Shown here: piece after piece, positions 25,100-33,366 of the stretch
Position numbering within the stretch: the stretch's first letter is position 1
Layout: the number at the start of each line of letters is the position of its first letter
Assembly (NCBI GenBank): GCA_002421805.1
Contig: DISM01000002.1
Location: 71,454 to 135,453 of the forward strand
Reading direction: 5' to 3'
DNA from: Candidatus Omnitrophica bacterium UBA6210
GTDB lineage: Bacteria > Omnitrophota > Gorgyraeia > Velamenicoccales > Velamenicoccaceae
Length of the DNA stretch: 64,000 nt
Made by a program: the position numbers and the translations under genes
Notes under the pieces: model-generated
Seen by the model: only the letters and a program-made list of their open reading frames with translations
Databases searched by the model: none
What the model was told of the DNA's origin: nothing

Positions 25100-26175
25100 A
25101 AACGATCAAAGTCACCCTGAGCTCCGGTTCTTACAACATTTATGTCGGCAAAGGCATCCTCAAACGTCTGGGATGTTTGGTCAAAGCTGCCGGCCTGCCC
25201 GGCCGCGGCGTCATTATCTCAACGCCTCCCATCCTGAAACTTTTCGAAAACAAGGTCAAAAAGGCCGCGCAGAGCCTCTTGACGCGCTTCCTCGCCATTC
25301 CCGATACGGAAAAAAGCAAGAATGCGAACCTCGCCCTCAAGATCATTGAAAAAGTCATGCCCTTTGATAAAAGCAGAGGGGTGTTTCTGGCGGCCCTGGG
25401 AGGAGGGGTTGCAGGCGACCTGACGGGCTTCGTCGCTGCCATCTATAAACGGGGGATCCCCTATATACAAATCCCGACCTCGCTATTGGCGCAGATTGAT
25501 TCGTCCATAGGCGGCAAGACGGCCGTCGACACGCGTTTCGGCAAAAATCTTATCGGCGCTTTCTATCAGCCGCGCTTTGTGCTGGCGGACACTGACCTTC
25601 TTGCGACCTTGCCGAAAAAGGAGCTCATGGCCGGCCTCTCCGAGGCCGTTAAATACGGCCTGATCAAAGACCCGGGGCTTTACAGATGGATCGCGCGCAA
25701 TGCCCACAAGCTCCTGCAGCGGCAGCCGAGATGCCTGGAGCATCTGGTGTGCCGATGCGCGGACATCAAAGCCCGCGTGGTCAGCCGCGATGAACGTGAC
25801 ACCAAAGACATCCGGATCGTTCTTAACTTCGGTCATACGATCGGCCATGCGGTGGAGGCGGCTTCGGATTTTACCTTGTCTCATGGCGAGTCCGTGGCTA
25901 TTGGCATGGCATGCGCCTGCGACATGTCTGCCGCATTAGGGCTGCTCGACAAGGATGTAGGGGACGGCGTGATCGCCCTCTTGGAAACCATCGGGCTGCC
26001 GACAAGGATCCAGAAAAAAATCTTGGGCAAGGCACTGCGGGCGTTGGCCCACGACAAGAAATTCAAGGCGGGGAAAAACCGTTTTGTCCTGCTTAAACGC
26101 ATCGGAGAAACGCGGATCGTCGGGAATATTCCGGCGGATGTTATTCGGGAAATTTTGACAGGAAGGTTATCTTGA
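25096..26175 (+). CDS. aroB: 3-dehydroquinate synthase
   Basis: AroB makes 3-dehydroquinate from DAHP using NAD and a divalent metal. The 359-residue length is typical. GGGVAGDLTGFVAAIYKRGI (about 97-116), PTSLLAQIDSSIGGKTAVD and FGHTIGHAVEA (metal His) are intact. It overlaps the protease gene upstream (ATGA) and, at its 3' end, overlaps the convergent minus-strand gene by nine bases. Confidence 0.97.
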   Translation: MKTIKVTLSSGSYNIYVGKGILKRLGCLVKAAGLPGRGVIISTPPILKLFENKVKKAAQSLLTRFLAIPDTEKSKNANLALKIIEKVMPFDKSRGVFLAALGGGVAGDLTGFVAAIYKRGIPYIQIPTSLLAQIDSSIGGKTAVDTRFGKNLIGAFYQPRFVLADTDLLATLPKKELMAGLSEAVKYGLIKDPGLYRWIARNAHKLLQRQPRCLEHLVCRCADIKARVVSRDERDTKDIRIVLNFGHTIGHAVEAASDFTLSHGESVAIGMACACDMSAALGLLDKDVGDGVIALLETIGLPTRIQKKILGKALRALAHDKKFKAGKNRFVLLKRIGETRIVGNIPADVIREILTGRLS

Positions 26176-26661
26176 CCGTAGGATGATCTTCTGGCCCTCA
26201 AAGCTCAATTCCACTTCATCGGAACTGATCTTCTCGACCTTCGCACCGTCCACCATGCCGCCTTCTGGAACAACCCTGCCGTTGATCAAGGCCAGACTCT
26301 CCGCATCGCTATAGAGGATCCCCGAAAGAGACAACGTAGGCACAGCCGAAGAAACGGTTGATTCTGCCGGTGGACTTTGAGGCTGGGGCGTTTCAACGAC
26401 GGGCGCCGCCGGGGCCGGAACCGAAGGGACGACAGCCGGGGCCGCTTGGGGCCTAGGAAGCTTCTGGGTCTTTTTAGAACCGGAAAAAAACGCAAAAAGC
26501 GCGGCCGCCAGGAAAAACCCACCGACACCAAAAACAACAATGAACCACAGCGTCCTGTCGGACTTGAGACGGGGCAGTAACCCCGTAGCGACAGCGGAAG
26601 ACTCGTGCTCCGCAAGGGCGGGTGCATCTTTTTTTTCGGTTTTCGGATCAGGATTTTCCAT
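26167..26661 (-). CDS. GspB-like type II secretion assembly protein
   Basis: A 164-residue minus-strand protein with a single membrane helix (about 38-60), a Pro/Ala-rich linker and a C-terminal domain LSGILYSDAESLALINGRVV-PEGGMVDG...VELSFEGQKIILRSR, the GspB/HofP-like pattern. In type II secretion, GspB helps GspA place the secretin. No other secretion genes are adjacent, so it could serve pili as well. It is one of only two minus-strand genes. Confidence 0.75.
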   Translation of the reverse strand: MENPDPKTEKKDAPALAEHESSAVATGLLPRLKSDRTLWFIVVFGVGGFFLAAALFAFFSGSKKTQKLPRPQAAPAVVPSVPAPAAPVVETPQPQSPPAESTVSSAVPTLSLSGILYSDAESLALINGRVVPEGGMVDGAKVEKISSDEVELSFEGQKIILRSR

Positions 26662-26673
26662 AGAATTAATAAA

Positions 26674-26701
26674 ATTATAGCACTCGCGTTTGCTTTGTAA
26701 A
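26674..26701 (-). promoter_or_regulatory. promoter of the GspB-like gene
   Basis: On the minus strand: TTTACA (26701-26696), a 16-base spacer and TATAAT (26679-26674). The start codon is at 26661, so the leader is only about six bases. Confidence 0.7.
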
Positions 26702-26748
26702 GCGCTAAATAGAACGAGAACAGACGGCTGCGATCAAGCACAAACTGT

Positions 26749-26777
26749 TTGACACAAAAAAACTTATGTGATATTCT
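26749..26777 (+). promoter_or_regulatory. promoter of the first PilZ gene
   Basis: TTGACA (26749-26754), a 17-base spacer and TATTCT (26772-26777). The start would be near 26784, leaving a short leader with SD GAGAGGAT before the ATG at 26801. Confidence 0.65.
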
Positions 26778-26800
26778 TATGTGGATTTGAGAGGATAACT

Positions 26801-27151
26801 ATGACTTTTGAGGAAAAACGACAAGCCAAGCGCATCCGCGTAAACCTGCCCATCACCTACGAACTTCTTGGGACCGAAAGGCTTTCCGGAAAGACGGTCT
26901 CCAGGGACCTGAGCACCACGGGCTTGCGAATGAATATGCCGTCCTTTTTCCCGACTGAGAGCCCATTCCTCATCAAGCTGAATTTCCCGGAAGTCAACAA
27001 GATCATCGAGGGGATCGCAAGGGTCGTCTGGTCGCAGCGGATCACATTCTCCGACCAATACCAGGCAGGGCTCCACTTTTCTGAATTGAATCCCTACTTT
27101 AAAAAATGGCTCCAGGAATACGTCATCATCAACGATGCGATGTCCAGGTAA
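26801..27151 (+). CDS. PilZ domain protein
   Basis: A 116-residue stand-alone PilZ protein. Both cyclic-di-GMP-binding motifs are visible: RQAKR (RxxxR) near residue 8 and DLSTTG (DxSxxG) near residue 36. Such proteins act as cyclic-di-GMP effectors for motility, adhesion or polysaccharide. A GTG at 26768 opens the frame earlier but overlaps the -10 box, so the ATG at 26801 is used. Confidence 0.9.
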   Translation: MTFEEKRQAKRIRVNLPITYELLGTERLSGKTVSRDLSTTGLRMNMPSFFPTESPFLIKLNFPEVNKIIEGIARVVWSQRITFSDQYQAGLHFSELNPYFKKWLQEYVIINDAMSR

Positions 27152-27199
27152 CACCTTCACGCCGAACAACAAAAAACAATCGAGCAAGGAGAAGAGTCA

Positions 27200-27349
27200 G
27201 TGGCAGACAGCAAGGAATCCAAGAAAGTCAATTGCGCCAAATGCAATAAACCCTTGAAAAGGATCAAACGATATTACAGGAACGGAAAATTCTATTGTAA
27301 CAGGAAGTGTTTTGCCGCCTCCAAAGTGAAGGCCGCTCCAGCAGCATAA
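27200..27349 (+). CDS. small zinc-ribbon protein
   Basis: A 49-residue basic protein starting with GTG, ten bases after AAGGAGAAG. It has CAKC near residue 13 and CNRKC near residue 36, an obvious four-cysteine zinc site, and a short Ala-rich end. Function unknown; small zinc-ribbon proteins often bind RNA or DNA. It lies between two PilZ genes, all in one direction. Confidence 0.75.
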   Translation: MADSKESKKVNCAKCNKPLKRIKRYYRNGKFYCNRKCFAASKVKAAPAA

Positions 27350-27362
27350 CGTCCAAACAACC

Positions 27363-27758
27363 ATGACCTCTGCACAGGAAAGAAGACGTTTCACCAGGGC
27401 GGACAAGAACCTGGCCATCAAGATCAAGGACAGGGACGCCGATTTTGTCACCGAAACAAAAAACGTCAGTTGTATCGGTGCTTATTGCGAGATCGACGGC
27501 TATGTCCCTGTCCTGACAAAATTACGGGTCACGCTTCTGTTGCCGAAGTCCAGGAACCTCAAGGATTCCAAGCATATCACCTGCGAAGGGACGGTCGTGC
27601 GCATCGAGAAAGCATCCGACCCCGTAGAAAACAATAAATACAACATCGCGATCTACTTTAACCAGATCACAAAATCCGACATGAAGCTCGTCGACCGCTA
27701 CGTCAAGCACTGCGTCGAGAACGCGTCGCTCGGCACCGCCCCCAAGATCCAGCTGTAG
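27363..27758 (+). CDS. PilZ domain protein
   Basis: A 131-residue stand-alone PilZ protein with RRFTR (RxxxR, about 9-13) and NVSCIG (NxSxxG, about 34-39). It should bind cyclic-di-GMP. It shares little sequence with the other PilZ proteins here apart from the motifs. Its stop lies five bases before the DUF4416 gene. Confidence 0.88.
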   Translation: MTSAQERRRFTRADKNLAIKIKDRDADFVTETKNVSCIGAYCEIDGYVPVLTKLRVTLLLPKSRNLKDSKHITCEGTVVRIEKASDPVENNKYNIAIYFNQITKSDMKLVDRYVKHCVENASLGTAPKIQL

Positions 27759-27762
27759 GCTC

Positions 27763-28323
27763 ATGGGCACCCCCTTAAAGCCCCTCCCCGTAAAACTCAT
27801 CACAGGCCTGATCTCAGAAAACACCGAACGGCTGCAGCACGCGCGCAAACTCCTTGAAAGGCATTTTGGCCGCGCCGACATGGTGTCGCCTGTCTTCGCC
27901 TTTGACCAAACCGATTACTACGAAGAAGAGTTCGGAAAGGATCTGCGGCGCCTGTTCCTGTGCTTTGAAAAACTCATCCCGGCCGACACCTTGGGCGCGA
28001 TCAAGCAATGGACGAACAACCTGGAGACCAAGCTGTCCCGCGGACCCCGGGTAAGGACCGTCAACATCGACCCGGGATACATCAGCCTGGCGAAACTTGT
28101 CCTGGCGACAACAAAGAACCATAGCCACCGTATCTATGTACGGCAGGGCATTTTTGAAGAAGTGACTCTCGTTTTCCGCGGGCACACCTTTGTGCCTTTG
28201 GCATGGACGTATCCCGATTATCGCCAGGAATCTCACGTTGCTTTCTTCAACGAAACCAGAGATGCGTACAAACAACGGATAGAAAAAATTTATGGCGTAT
28301 CCCAGTTATATCGATGCGTATAG
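27763..28323 (+). CDS. DUF4416 family protein
   Basis: A 186-residue protein with the DUF4416 pattern: VKLITGLIS at the start, SPVFAFDQTDYYEEEFG (about 43-59), TVNIDPGYISLAKLVLATTK (about 99-118) and PLAWTYPDYR near the end. The family is of unknown function and common in PVC, Deltaproteobacteria and Nitrospirae. It overlaps the radical SAM gene by 32 bases, which suggests linked expression. Confidence 0.88.
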   Translation: MGTPLKPLPVKLITGLISENTERLQHARKLLERHFGRADMVSPVFAFDQTDYYEEEFGKDLRRLFLCFEKLIPADTLGAIKQWTNNLETKLSRGPRVRTVNIDPGYISLAKLVLATTKNHSHRIYVRQGIFEEVTLVFRGHTFVPLAWTYPDYRQESHVAFFNETRDAYKQRIEKIYGVSQLYRCV

Positions 28324-29251
28324 ACAGGGGGTGCTGGCCCAAAAATCCCAGGAAACCCTGCGGATGCTGGAACATTGCATGATCTGTCCCAGAAAGTGCG
28401 GTGCCAACAGGCTCCGCAACGAACAGGGCTTCTGTCGCACCGGCCGGCTGGCTGTCACATGCAGTTATTTCGCCCATCACGGCGAAGAACCGCCAGTATC
28501 AGGCGAGCGCGGCTCAGGGACTATCTTTTTTTCGCGCTGCAATCTCCGCTGCCTTTATTGCCAGAACTACCAATTCAGCCAGCAAGACGAAGGCAGGCCC
28601 ATGGCGGCCCTGGAACTGGCGGATTGCATGCTCTCCCTCCAGGAAGAAGGATGCCACAACATTAATGTGGTGACGCCCACCCATGTCATGCCCCAGATCC
28701 TGGAAGCGCTCCTGTTGGCCGTCGACAAAGGACTAAACATCCCCATCGTCTATAACACATCGGGCTATGAGCTGACGGAGACGCTCAGGATCCTGGAAGG
28801 CATCGTGGACATCTACTTGCCGGACATGCGTTACTCAGACCCGGAACAGGCACGGCTACTTTCCAACGCGGCCGACTATCCTGCCGTCAACCGCGAGGCT
28901 ATCAAAGAAATGCACAGGCAGGTCGGCGCCGCCGTTTTCAACGACGAAGGGACCATCCGCAGGGGCATGATCATCAGGCATCTGGTCCTTCCGCAAGATG
29001 CAAGCGGAACAAAAGAGACCCTCAGGTTCATCGCCGAAGAGATCTCCCGCGAGACATACGTGAGCCTTATGAGCCAGTACTTTCCGGCCTACCTGGCGGA
29101 TAAACATCCTCCTCTCGACAGGCGTCTCCATCTGGAAGAATTCGAACAAGCGGTGGCGTGCCTGAAAAGATTCGGGCTAGACAACGGCTGGATCCAGGAA
29201 TCCGGCGGCCTCCAGCGTTTTGCAGGAACCCATATCAAAAGAAACATCTAA
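28292..29251 (+). CDS. radical SAM protein, PflX family
   Basis: A 319-residue radical SAM enzyme with CNLRCLYC (about 82-89, CxxxCxxC for the 4Fe-4S cluster). An extra N-terminal cysteine set, CMICPRKCGANR...GFC (about 29-49), and the HNINVVTPTHV segment identify the PflX group (putative pyruvate-formate-lyase activating enzyme-like) rather than the AmmeMemo radical SAM group. The target protein or substrate is unknown. No glycyl-radical enzyme is in the window. Confidence 0.88.
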   Translation: MAYPSYIDAYRQGVLAQKSQETLRMLEHCMICPRKCGANRLRNEQGFCRTGRLAVTCSYFAHHGEEPPVSGERGSGTIFFSRCNLRCLYCQNYQFSQQDEGRPMAALELADCMLSLQEEGCHNINVVTPTHVMPQILEALLLAVDKGLNIPIVYNTSGYELTETLRILEGIVDIYLPDMRYSDPEQARLLSNAADYPAVNREAIKEMHRQVGAAVFNDEGTIRRGMIIRHLVLPQDASGTKETLRFIAEEISRETYVSLMSQYFPAYLADKHPPLDRRLHLEEFEQAVACLKRFGLDNGWIQESGGLQRFAGTHIKRNI

Positions 29252-29261
29252 CACATTCCTC

Positions 29262-30425
29262 ATGAAGATCAAGGCCAGACCGGAAGACTTTGTCGTCGAA
29301 GAGATACTCGGCATCGCACCGAAAGACAACGGCCCCTACACACTGCTGCGCCTCATCAAGCGCCAGTGCAATACGGTCGATGCCGTCCAACACCTCGCCA
29401 CTCACATCCGCAAACCCCTTTGGACAATCGCGTACGGCGGCCGTAAAGACAAACATGCCTGCGCCGCCCAATTCATCACAGTGAAAGGGCCCGTTACGTC
29501 CCTGAACACCAAGACCCCAAAGTTCCGTCTTGAGCCGGCAGGATATCTGGACCGACCGATGGGTCCGGATCTCATCGCCGGCAACAAATTCCATATCGTC
29601 ATCCGCAACATAAGCCCGGACGAGAAAGAGCGGGCGATGCCGAGGATTGAAGCGATCTTGCATCACGGTTTTTTCAATTACTTCGATGACCAACGCTTCG
29701 GCCCTTTTGACCCTGTCCAGGGTTTCCTGGCAGAGAAGATCGTCCGGAAACACTTCAACGGAGCCGTGAAATTTTATCTGACCCGCAGGGTTTCCGAAGA
29801 CAAAAAAGAGGATGCCCGCCGGAAGGAATTTTTTTTCGAAAACTGGGGCCAGTGGGAAGAATGCCTCCATGAAGCCTCGAGCCATACAGAACAGGAATGG
29901 CTGTCGCATCTTTGTAAACGCCCCAGAGACTTCCTGACGCTCTTGCGCAAGATCCCTGCCGATGAGCTGGCTTTTCACTTCGCCTCCTTTCAGGCCTTCC
30001 TGTGGAACGAAGTCTTAAGACGGCTCTTGCAACGCACGGCAAGCACCCTCGGCAGCTATCCCGGTCTGGCGGGCGACTATCTGTTTGGCGACGCAGAAAG
30101 GGCTGAAATGGCCGGCGTCATCCCGACGATATCTTCCAAAATGCGTATCGCAGACCCCGTTATCGCGGATACATACCGCGGGCTCCTGCAAGAAAAAAAC
30201 CTGAAAACCGCCGACTTCAATCTGACAAAAATCAGGCAAGCCTATTTTAAAAGCATCCATAGGGCCGTCCGGATCACCCCGGAAAACATGACCTATGCGT
30301 TCGGTGCCGATGAAACAGCCAGGCAAAGCGGGGCTGAGCAAGCAGAAAAACTGACGCTTGACTTTACGCTTCCCCGGGGTTCCTACGCCACCATGCTTAT
30401 CAAACAGGTATTCGCTGACGCCTGA
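29262..30425 (+). CDS. truD: tRNA pseudouridine(13) synthase
   Basis: TruD makes pseudouridine at position 13 of tRNA-Glu. The 387-residue product has GGRKDKHA with the catalytic Asp at about 63, NYFDDQRFG (motif II) and FQAFLWNEVL (motif III). The first residues (MKIKARPEDFVVEEI) are the family N-terminus, so the ATG at 29262 is preferred to the in-frame upstream codons that overlap the previous gene. Confidence 0.94.
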   Translation: MKIKARPEDFVVEEILGIAPKDNGPYTLLRLIKRQCNTVDAVQHLATHIRKPLWTIAYGGRKDKHACAAQFITVKGPVTSLNTKTPKFRLEPAGYLDRPMGPDLIAGNKFHIVIRNISPDEKERAMPRIEAILHHGFFNYFDDQRFGPFDPVQGFLAEKIVRKHFNGAVKFYLTRRVSEDKKEDARRKEFFFENWGQWEECLHEASSHTEQEWLSHLCKRPRDFLTLLRKIPADELAFHFASFQAFLWNEVLRRLLQRTASTLGSYPGLAGDYLFGDAERAEMAGVIPTISSKMRIADPVIADTYRGLLQEKNLKTADFNLTKIRQAYFKSIHRAVRITPENMTYAFGADETARQSGAEQAEKLTLDFTLPRGSYATMLIKQVFADA

Positions 30426-30466
30426 TTCTCTCCCACAAAAACATAAAAGCCTGAACAAATGAATCT

Positions 30467-30513
30467 CCCCGCATCGTAAGATATCGCGGGGTATCTTCGC
30501 CGCATTCTGCGGC
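30467..30513. terminator. two adjacent hairpins after truD
   Basis: CCCCGC (30467-30472)/GCGGGG (30486-30491), then GCCGCA/TGCGGC (30499-30513) with a three-base loop. Neither has a good U-run. They separate truD from a new promoter at 30529. Confidence 0.45.
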
Positions 30514-30528
30514 TTGATTAAAGAAAGA

Positions 30529-30557
30529 TTGACACATCTTGTTCTTTTAGATAGACT
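30529..30557 (+). promoter_or_regulatory. promoter of the small membrane-protein operon
   Basis: TTGACA (30529-30534), a 17-base spacer and TAGACT (30552-30557), followed by SD GAGGAGG and the ATG at 30577. Confidence 0.65.
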
Positions 30558-30576
30558 TATCACAAGAGGAGGACCG

Positions 30577-30828
30577 ATGAACAAAAAACAGATCATCATA
30601 CTGATCCTGGAAATTCTGGCTATCGTTCTCATCGTTTGGCTCACGCCGCGCTACAAAATCACAGACATCGGCGGCAACAACTACATCATCACCGAACAGA
30701 CCAGCTCGCTCTACGAAAGGTCTCATGGGGCCGTCAAGCTCCACTGGGGCAAGGTCTTTTTGTATACAGGCATCACTATCCCGGTTTGCGGTCTGTTTGT
30801 TTGGGTCCTTCGGAGGAAAAATGAATAA
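30577..30828 (+). CDS. small membrane protein
   Basis: An 83-residue protein with two membrane helices (about 5-20 and 57-77) and a short polar stretch between them (DIGGNNYIITEQTSSLYER). No family is recognised. The ATG at 30577 has a strong SD (GAGGAGG). Its last eight bases overlap the next membrane-protein gene, and both lie in front of the receiver-GGDEF gene. Confidence 0.7.
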   Translation: MNKKQIIILILEILAIVLIVWLTPRYKITDIGGNNYIITEQTSSLYERSHGAVKLHWGKVFLYTGITIPVCGLFVWVLRRKNE

Positions 30829-31147
30829 AATCCTTTTTGATCTCAAGAACCAGATCTATGAGACCGCAATGCTTGTCGTCGGATTTTGCAAAAACATCAA
30901 TCCCTACGTGGCGGGTGCTGTATTCTTGGCACTCTACCTCGTTGTCTTGCGCAAATGGATGTTCAGCAAGATCCTGTCATTCTGCGTGACGATATTCCTG
31001 CTCTTCATCTTTTACATCCGGATAGAAAACGTCCTTTTGACAACTTTTTCGCAGGACGCCACGAGCTTCGCTGTCGGCGTCTTCCGTACGGTCAGCGTCA
31101 TCATCGCAGGCATCATCCTTCTGTATTATGCGGCTGTAAAACAGTAA
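30821..31147 (+). CDS. small membrane protein
   Basis: A 108-residue protein with three hydrophobic segments (about 28-42, 48-68 and 85-105). SD GGAGG is six bases before the ATG. No family is recognised. It is one base from the receiver-GGDEF gene, so it might be part of a membrane-associated signalling unit; that is inference. Confidence 0.65.
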   Translation: MNKILFDLKNQIYETAMLVVGFCKNINPYVAGAVFLALYLVVLRKWMFSKILSFCVTIFLLFIFYIRIENVLLTTFSQDATSFAVGVFRTVSVIIAGIILLYYAAVKQ

Positions 31148-31148
31148 T

Positions 31149-32354
31149 ATGTCAAAAAACAAAAAAATTCTCCTGGTCATTGAAGACCAGGGTCTGGAAA
31201 AAATCCTCACGTATCTCCTGAAGGCCTGGAACTACGACGTCCTTGTTTGCTCCGATGGAAACCAGGCCTTGGCAGTCGCCGCCCAACGCTGTCCCGACCT
31301 GATCGTGATCGACGCCCACCTGACGGCGACCGACGGCCTGAAACTTTGTAAGGTGCTGAAATACGATTTTGTCACCTCCTACATCCCCATCATCATCCTG
31401 ATCGAAAAAAGGCAGCTGCGCCGTAATCTGCTTGAGATCGAGCAGGGGGTCGACGACTTCCTGATCAAGCCGCCGGACCCCATCGACCTTGAGATCCGCA
31501 TCGCCCTGTCTTTGCGCAGCGCTGCGCACCAGTTCCACGCCAATGCGCTGACGAAACTCCCGGGAAATATCTCCATCGAAAAACTGGTAAAAGACCATAT
31601 CCATAACGACAAGTCGTTTTCCTTCGCCTATGTGGACATCAATAACTTCAAATCGTTCAATGACAAGTACGGATATATCGCCGGGGACCGCGTCATCCTG
31701 CAGACGGCAAAGATCTTGACGTCGGCCGTCAAAAAATTCGGGAACAGCGACGATTTTGTCGGCCATGTCGGCGGAGATGATTTCGTGTATGTGACGACGC
31801 CGCAGAGAGAAGAGATCGTCGCCCAGGAATGCATTAATGAATTCGACCGCCTGATCCCCCTGCATTATTCAGCACAGGACAGGCAAAACGGGCACATCAA
31901 GGCCAAAGACCGAACAGGACGCCTGACAGACATCGCGCTGATGGGATTGTCCATCGCCATCGTCAACAACCGTAATTTCAAGATCGCGTCCATCTTCCAG
32001 CTCATCGAAGTCGCTTTCGAAATCAAGAATTTCCTCAAAAAACACCACACGAGCAACTACCTGATCAATCGCCGGATCACGGACACGGGATTGCGCGAAC
32101 GCAAGAACCTTCAGGAAGAATATTCCATAGAGCTCAGAAAACATCGTCCCCATCTCAAATCCTCCAAGCCGATCGGCCAGATCATGCTGGAAACCCATCT
32201 GTTGAACGAAATGCAGCTCAATGAGACACTGCACTACCATTGGACGACAGGACAGCGCCTGGGCGAAGCCGCGGTTTCTATGGGTTTCATTGAAGAAGCT
32301 GACGTCGAGCGGCTCATCGACCACCAACCGTCATTTCACAAAACAAAGGAATAA
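31149..32354 (+). CDS. receiver, GGDEF-like and GspE-N-like fusion protein
   Basis: A 401-residue protein. Residues 6-120 are a receiver domain (LIVIDAHL with the phosphorylatable Asp, DDFLIKPP with the Lys). Residues about 130-300 are a GGDEF-type domain with GHVGGDDFVYV, where Asp replaces the usual Glu. The last 60 residues (IGQIMLETHLLNEMQLNETL, then QRLGEAAVSMGFIEEADVERL) resemble the MshEN/GspE N-terminal fold, which in some ATPases binds cyclic-di-GMP. It may sense rather than make cyclic-di-GMP. Active-site changes make diguanylate cyclase activity uncertain. Confidence 0.8.
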   Translation: MSKNKKILLVIEDQGLEKILTYLLKAWNYDVLVCSDGNQALAVAAQRCPDLIVIDAHLTATDGLKLCKVLKYDFVTSYIPIIILIEKRQLRRNLLEIEQGVDDFLIKPPDPIDLEIRIALSLRSAAHQFHANALTKLPGNISIEKLVKDHIHNDKSFSFAYVDINNFKSFNDKYGYIAGDRVILQTAKILTSAVKKFGNSDDFVGHVGGDDFVYVTTPQREEIVAQECINEFDRLIPLHYSAQDRQNGHIKAKDRTGRLTDIALMGLSIAIVNNRNFKIASIFQLIEVAFEIKNFLKKHHTSNYLINRRITDTGLRERKNLQEEYSIELRKHRPHLKSSKPIGQIMLETHLLNEMQLNETLHYHWTTGQRLGEAAVSMGFIEEADVERLIDHQPSFHKTKE

Positions 32355-32382
32355 TTTTTAAGGAAAAAATCAAGGGGGTTTT

Positions 32383-32712
32383 ATGAAACGCTGTCGTGCA
32401 TGCAACGTTCCGCTGGAAGGCCGCTGGGCCCATATCCTCAAAAAGGTCCTGCGTTTGGAACAAAGCGCAAAAGACCCGGGTCTCTGCAACAAGTGTGCTG
32501 CCAAAGGCACAAACGTCGCGCCGGCTTCCAATTACGTTTGCCCGATCTGTAACCGCCAGGTCGATGAAAAAACGGCATTAACGCACATCAAGGCCGAAGA
32601 ATATCTTTTGGAACTGATCCGGCGGGACCATCCGGAATGGAAAGAGGGTCAGGGCGCCTGTCCTAAATGCATGGACTATTACCGCCAATTGATCAAACAG
32701 GCGAAGATTTAA
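32383..32712 (+). CDS. cysteine-rich putative zinc-binding protein
   Basis: A 109-residue protein with four CxxC pairs: CRAC (4-7), CNKC (about 37-40), CPIC (about 55-58) and CPKC (about 93-96), enough for two zinc ribbons. No family is recognised. It has SD AAGGGGG before the ATG and stands between the receiver-GGDEF gene and a secreted protein gene. Confidence 0.7.
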   Translation: MKRCRACNVPLEGRWAHILKKVLRLEQSAKDPGLCNKCAAKGTNVAPASNYVCPICNRQVDEKTALTHIKAEEYLLELIRRDHPEWKEGQGACPKCMDYYRQLIKQAKI

Positions 32713-32731
32713 AAAGAAAGGGGAGGACGCA

Positions 32732-33343
32732 ATGAACAGAAAAACAACCATCGCTTTCTGCGTCTGGTTGCTGGCGGCGGCTCTCTGTGGATCCGCAGCG
32801 GCGCAATCCGGCGTATCGGCCGTCAAACTCTTCTATGTCTATTCCGACAAAGGCGCCGCCAACAGCAATTTTTTCATCCCGTCGGGCTGGATGGGGGATT
32901 ATGCGGACCTGACGCTGGACAACGGCTGGTCCGATAACGCTTATTCCGGCGGCACGTGCATCAAGATCACTTATTCGAACAGGGCCTCCAGCGGCGCCCG
33001 CTGGGCCGGGATATACTGGCAAAACCCGGCCAATAACTGGGGAAGCAAAGAACACGCCGGCATCGACTTAAGAGGAGTCTCGCGCCTCACGTTCTGGGCC
33101 AGGGGAGAAAAGGGAGGCGAAAGGATCGAAGAATTCAAAATAGGCGGCATCACGGGCCCTTACCCTGATTCCGACACGGCCGGCATCGGCCCAGTCGTCT
33201 TGACGCCGGAATGGAAACAATACACGATCGACCTCAAAGGTAAAGACCTGTCCCATATCATCGGTGGGTTTGCCTGGGCGGCCAATCTGGACGGCAATCC
33301 GCGAGGATGCACGTTTTATCTCGACGAAATCCGGTATGAATAA
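32732..33343 (+). CDS. secreted carbohydrate-binding-like beta-sandwich protein
   Basis: A 203-residue protein with a clean signal peptide (cleavage after SAAAQ, about 25). The mature part is aromatic- and glycine-rich, with FIPSGWMGDYADLTLDNGW, RLTFWARGEKGG and TPEWKQYTIDLKGKDLS, the layout of galactose-binding-like carbohydrate-binding modules. No catalytic domain is present. It probably binds glycans outside the cytoplasm. Confidence 0.7.
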   Translation: MNRKTTIAFCVWLLAAALCGSAAAQSGVSAVKLFYVYSDKGAANSNFFIPSGWMGDYADLTLDNGWSDNAYSGGTCIKITYSNRASSGARWAGIYWQNPANNWGSKEHAGIDLRGVSRLTFWARGEKGGERIEEFKIGGITGPYPDSDTAGIGPVVLTPEWKQYTIDLKGKDLSHIIGGFAWAANLDGNPRGCTFYLDEIRYE

Positions 33344-33366
33344 TACCGGAATGCGCGTGAGCGACC

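Noticed and set aside
28292..29251. Assignment as the AmmeMemoRadiSam radical SAM partner of the MEMO1 protein
   Set aside because: The N-terminal cysteine set and the NINVVTPTH block fit the PflX group, and the gene is 20 kb from the MEMO1 gene.
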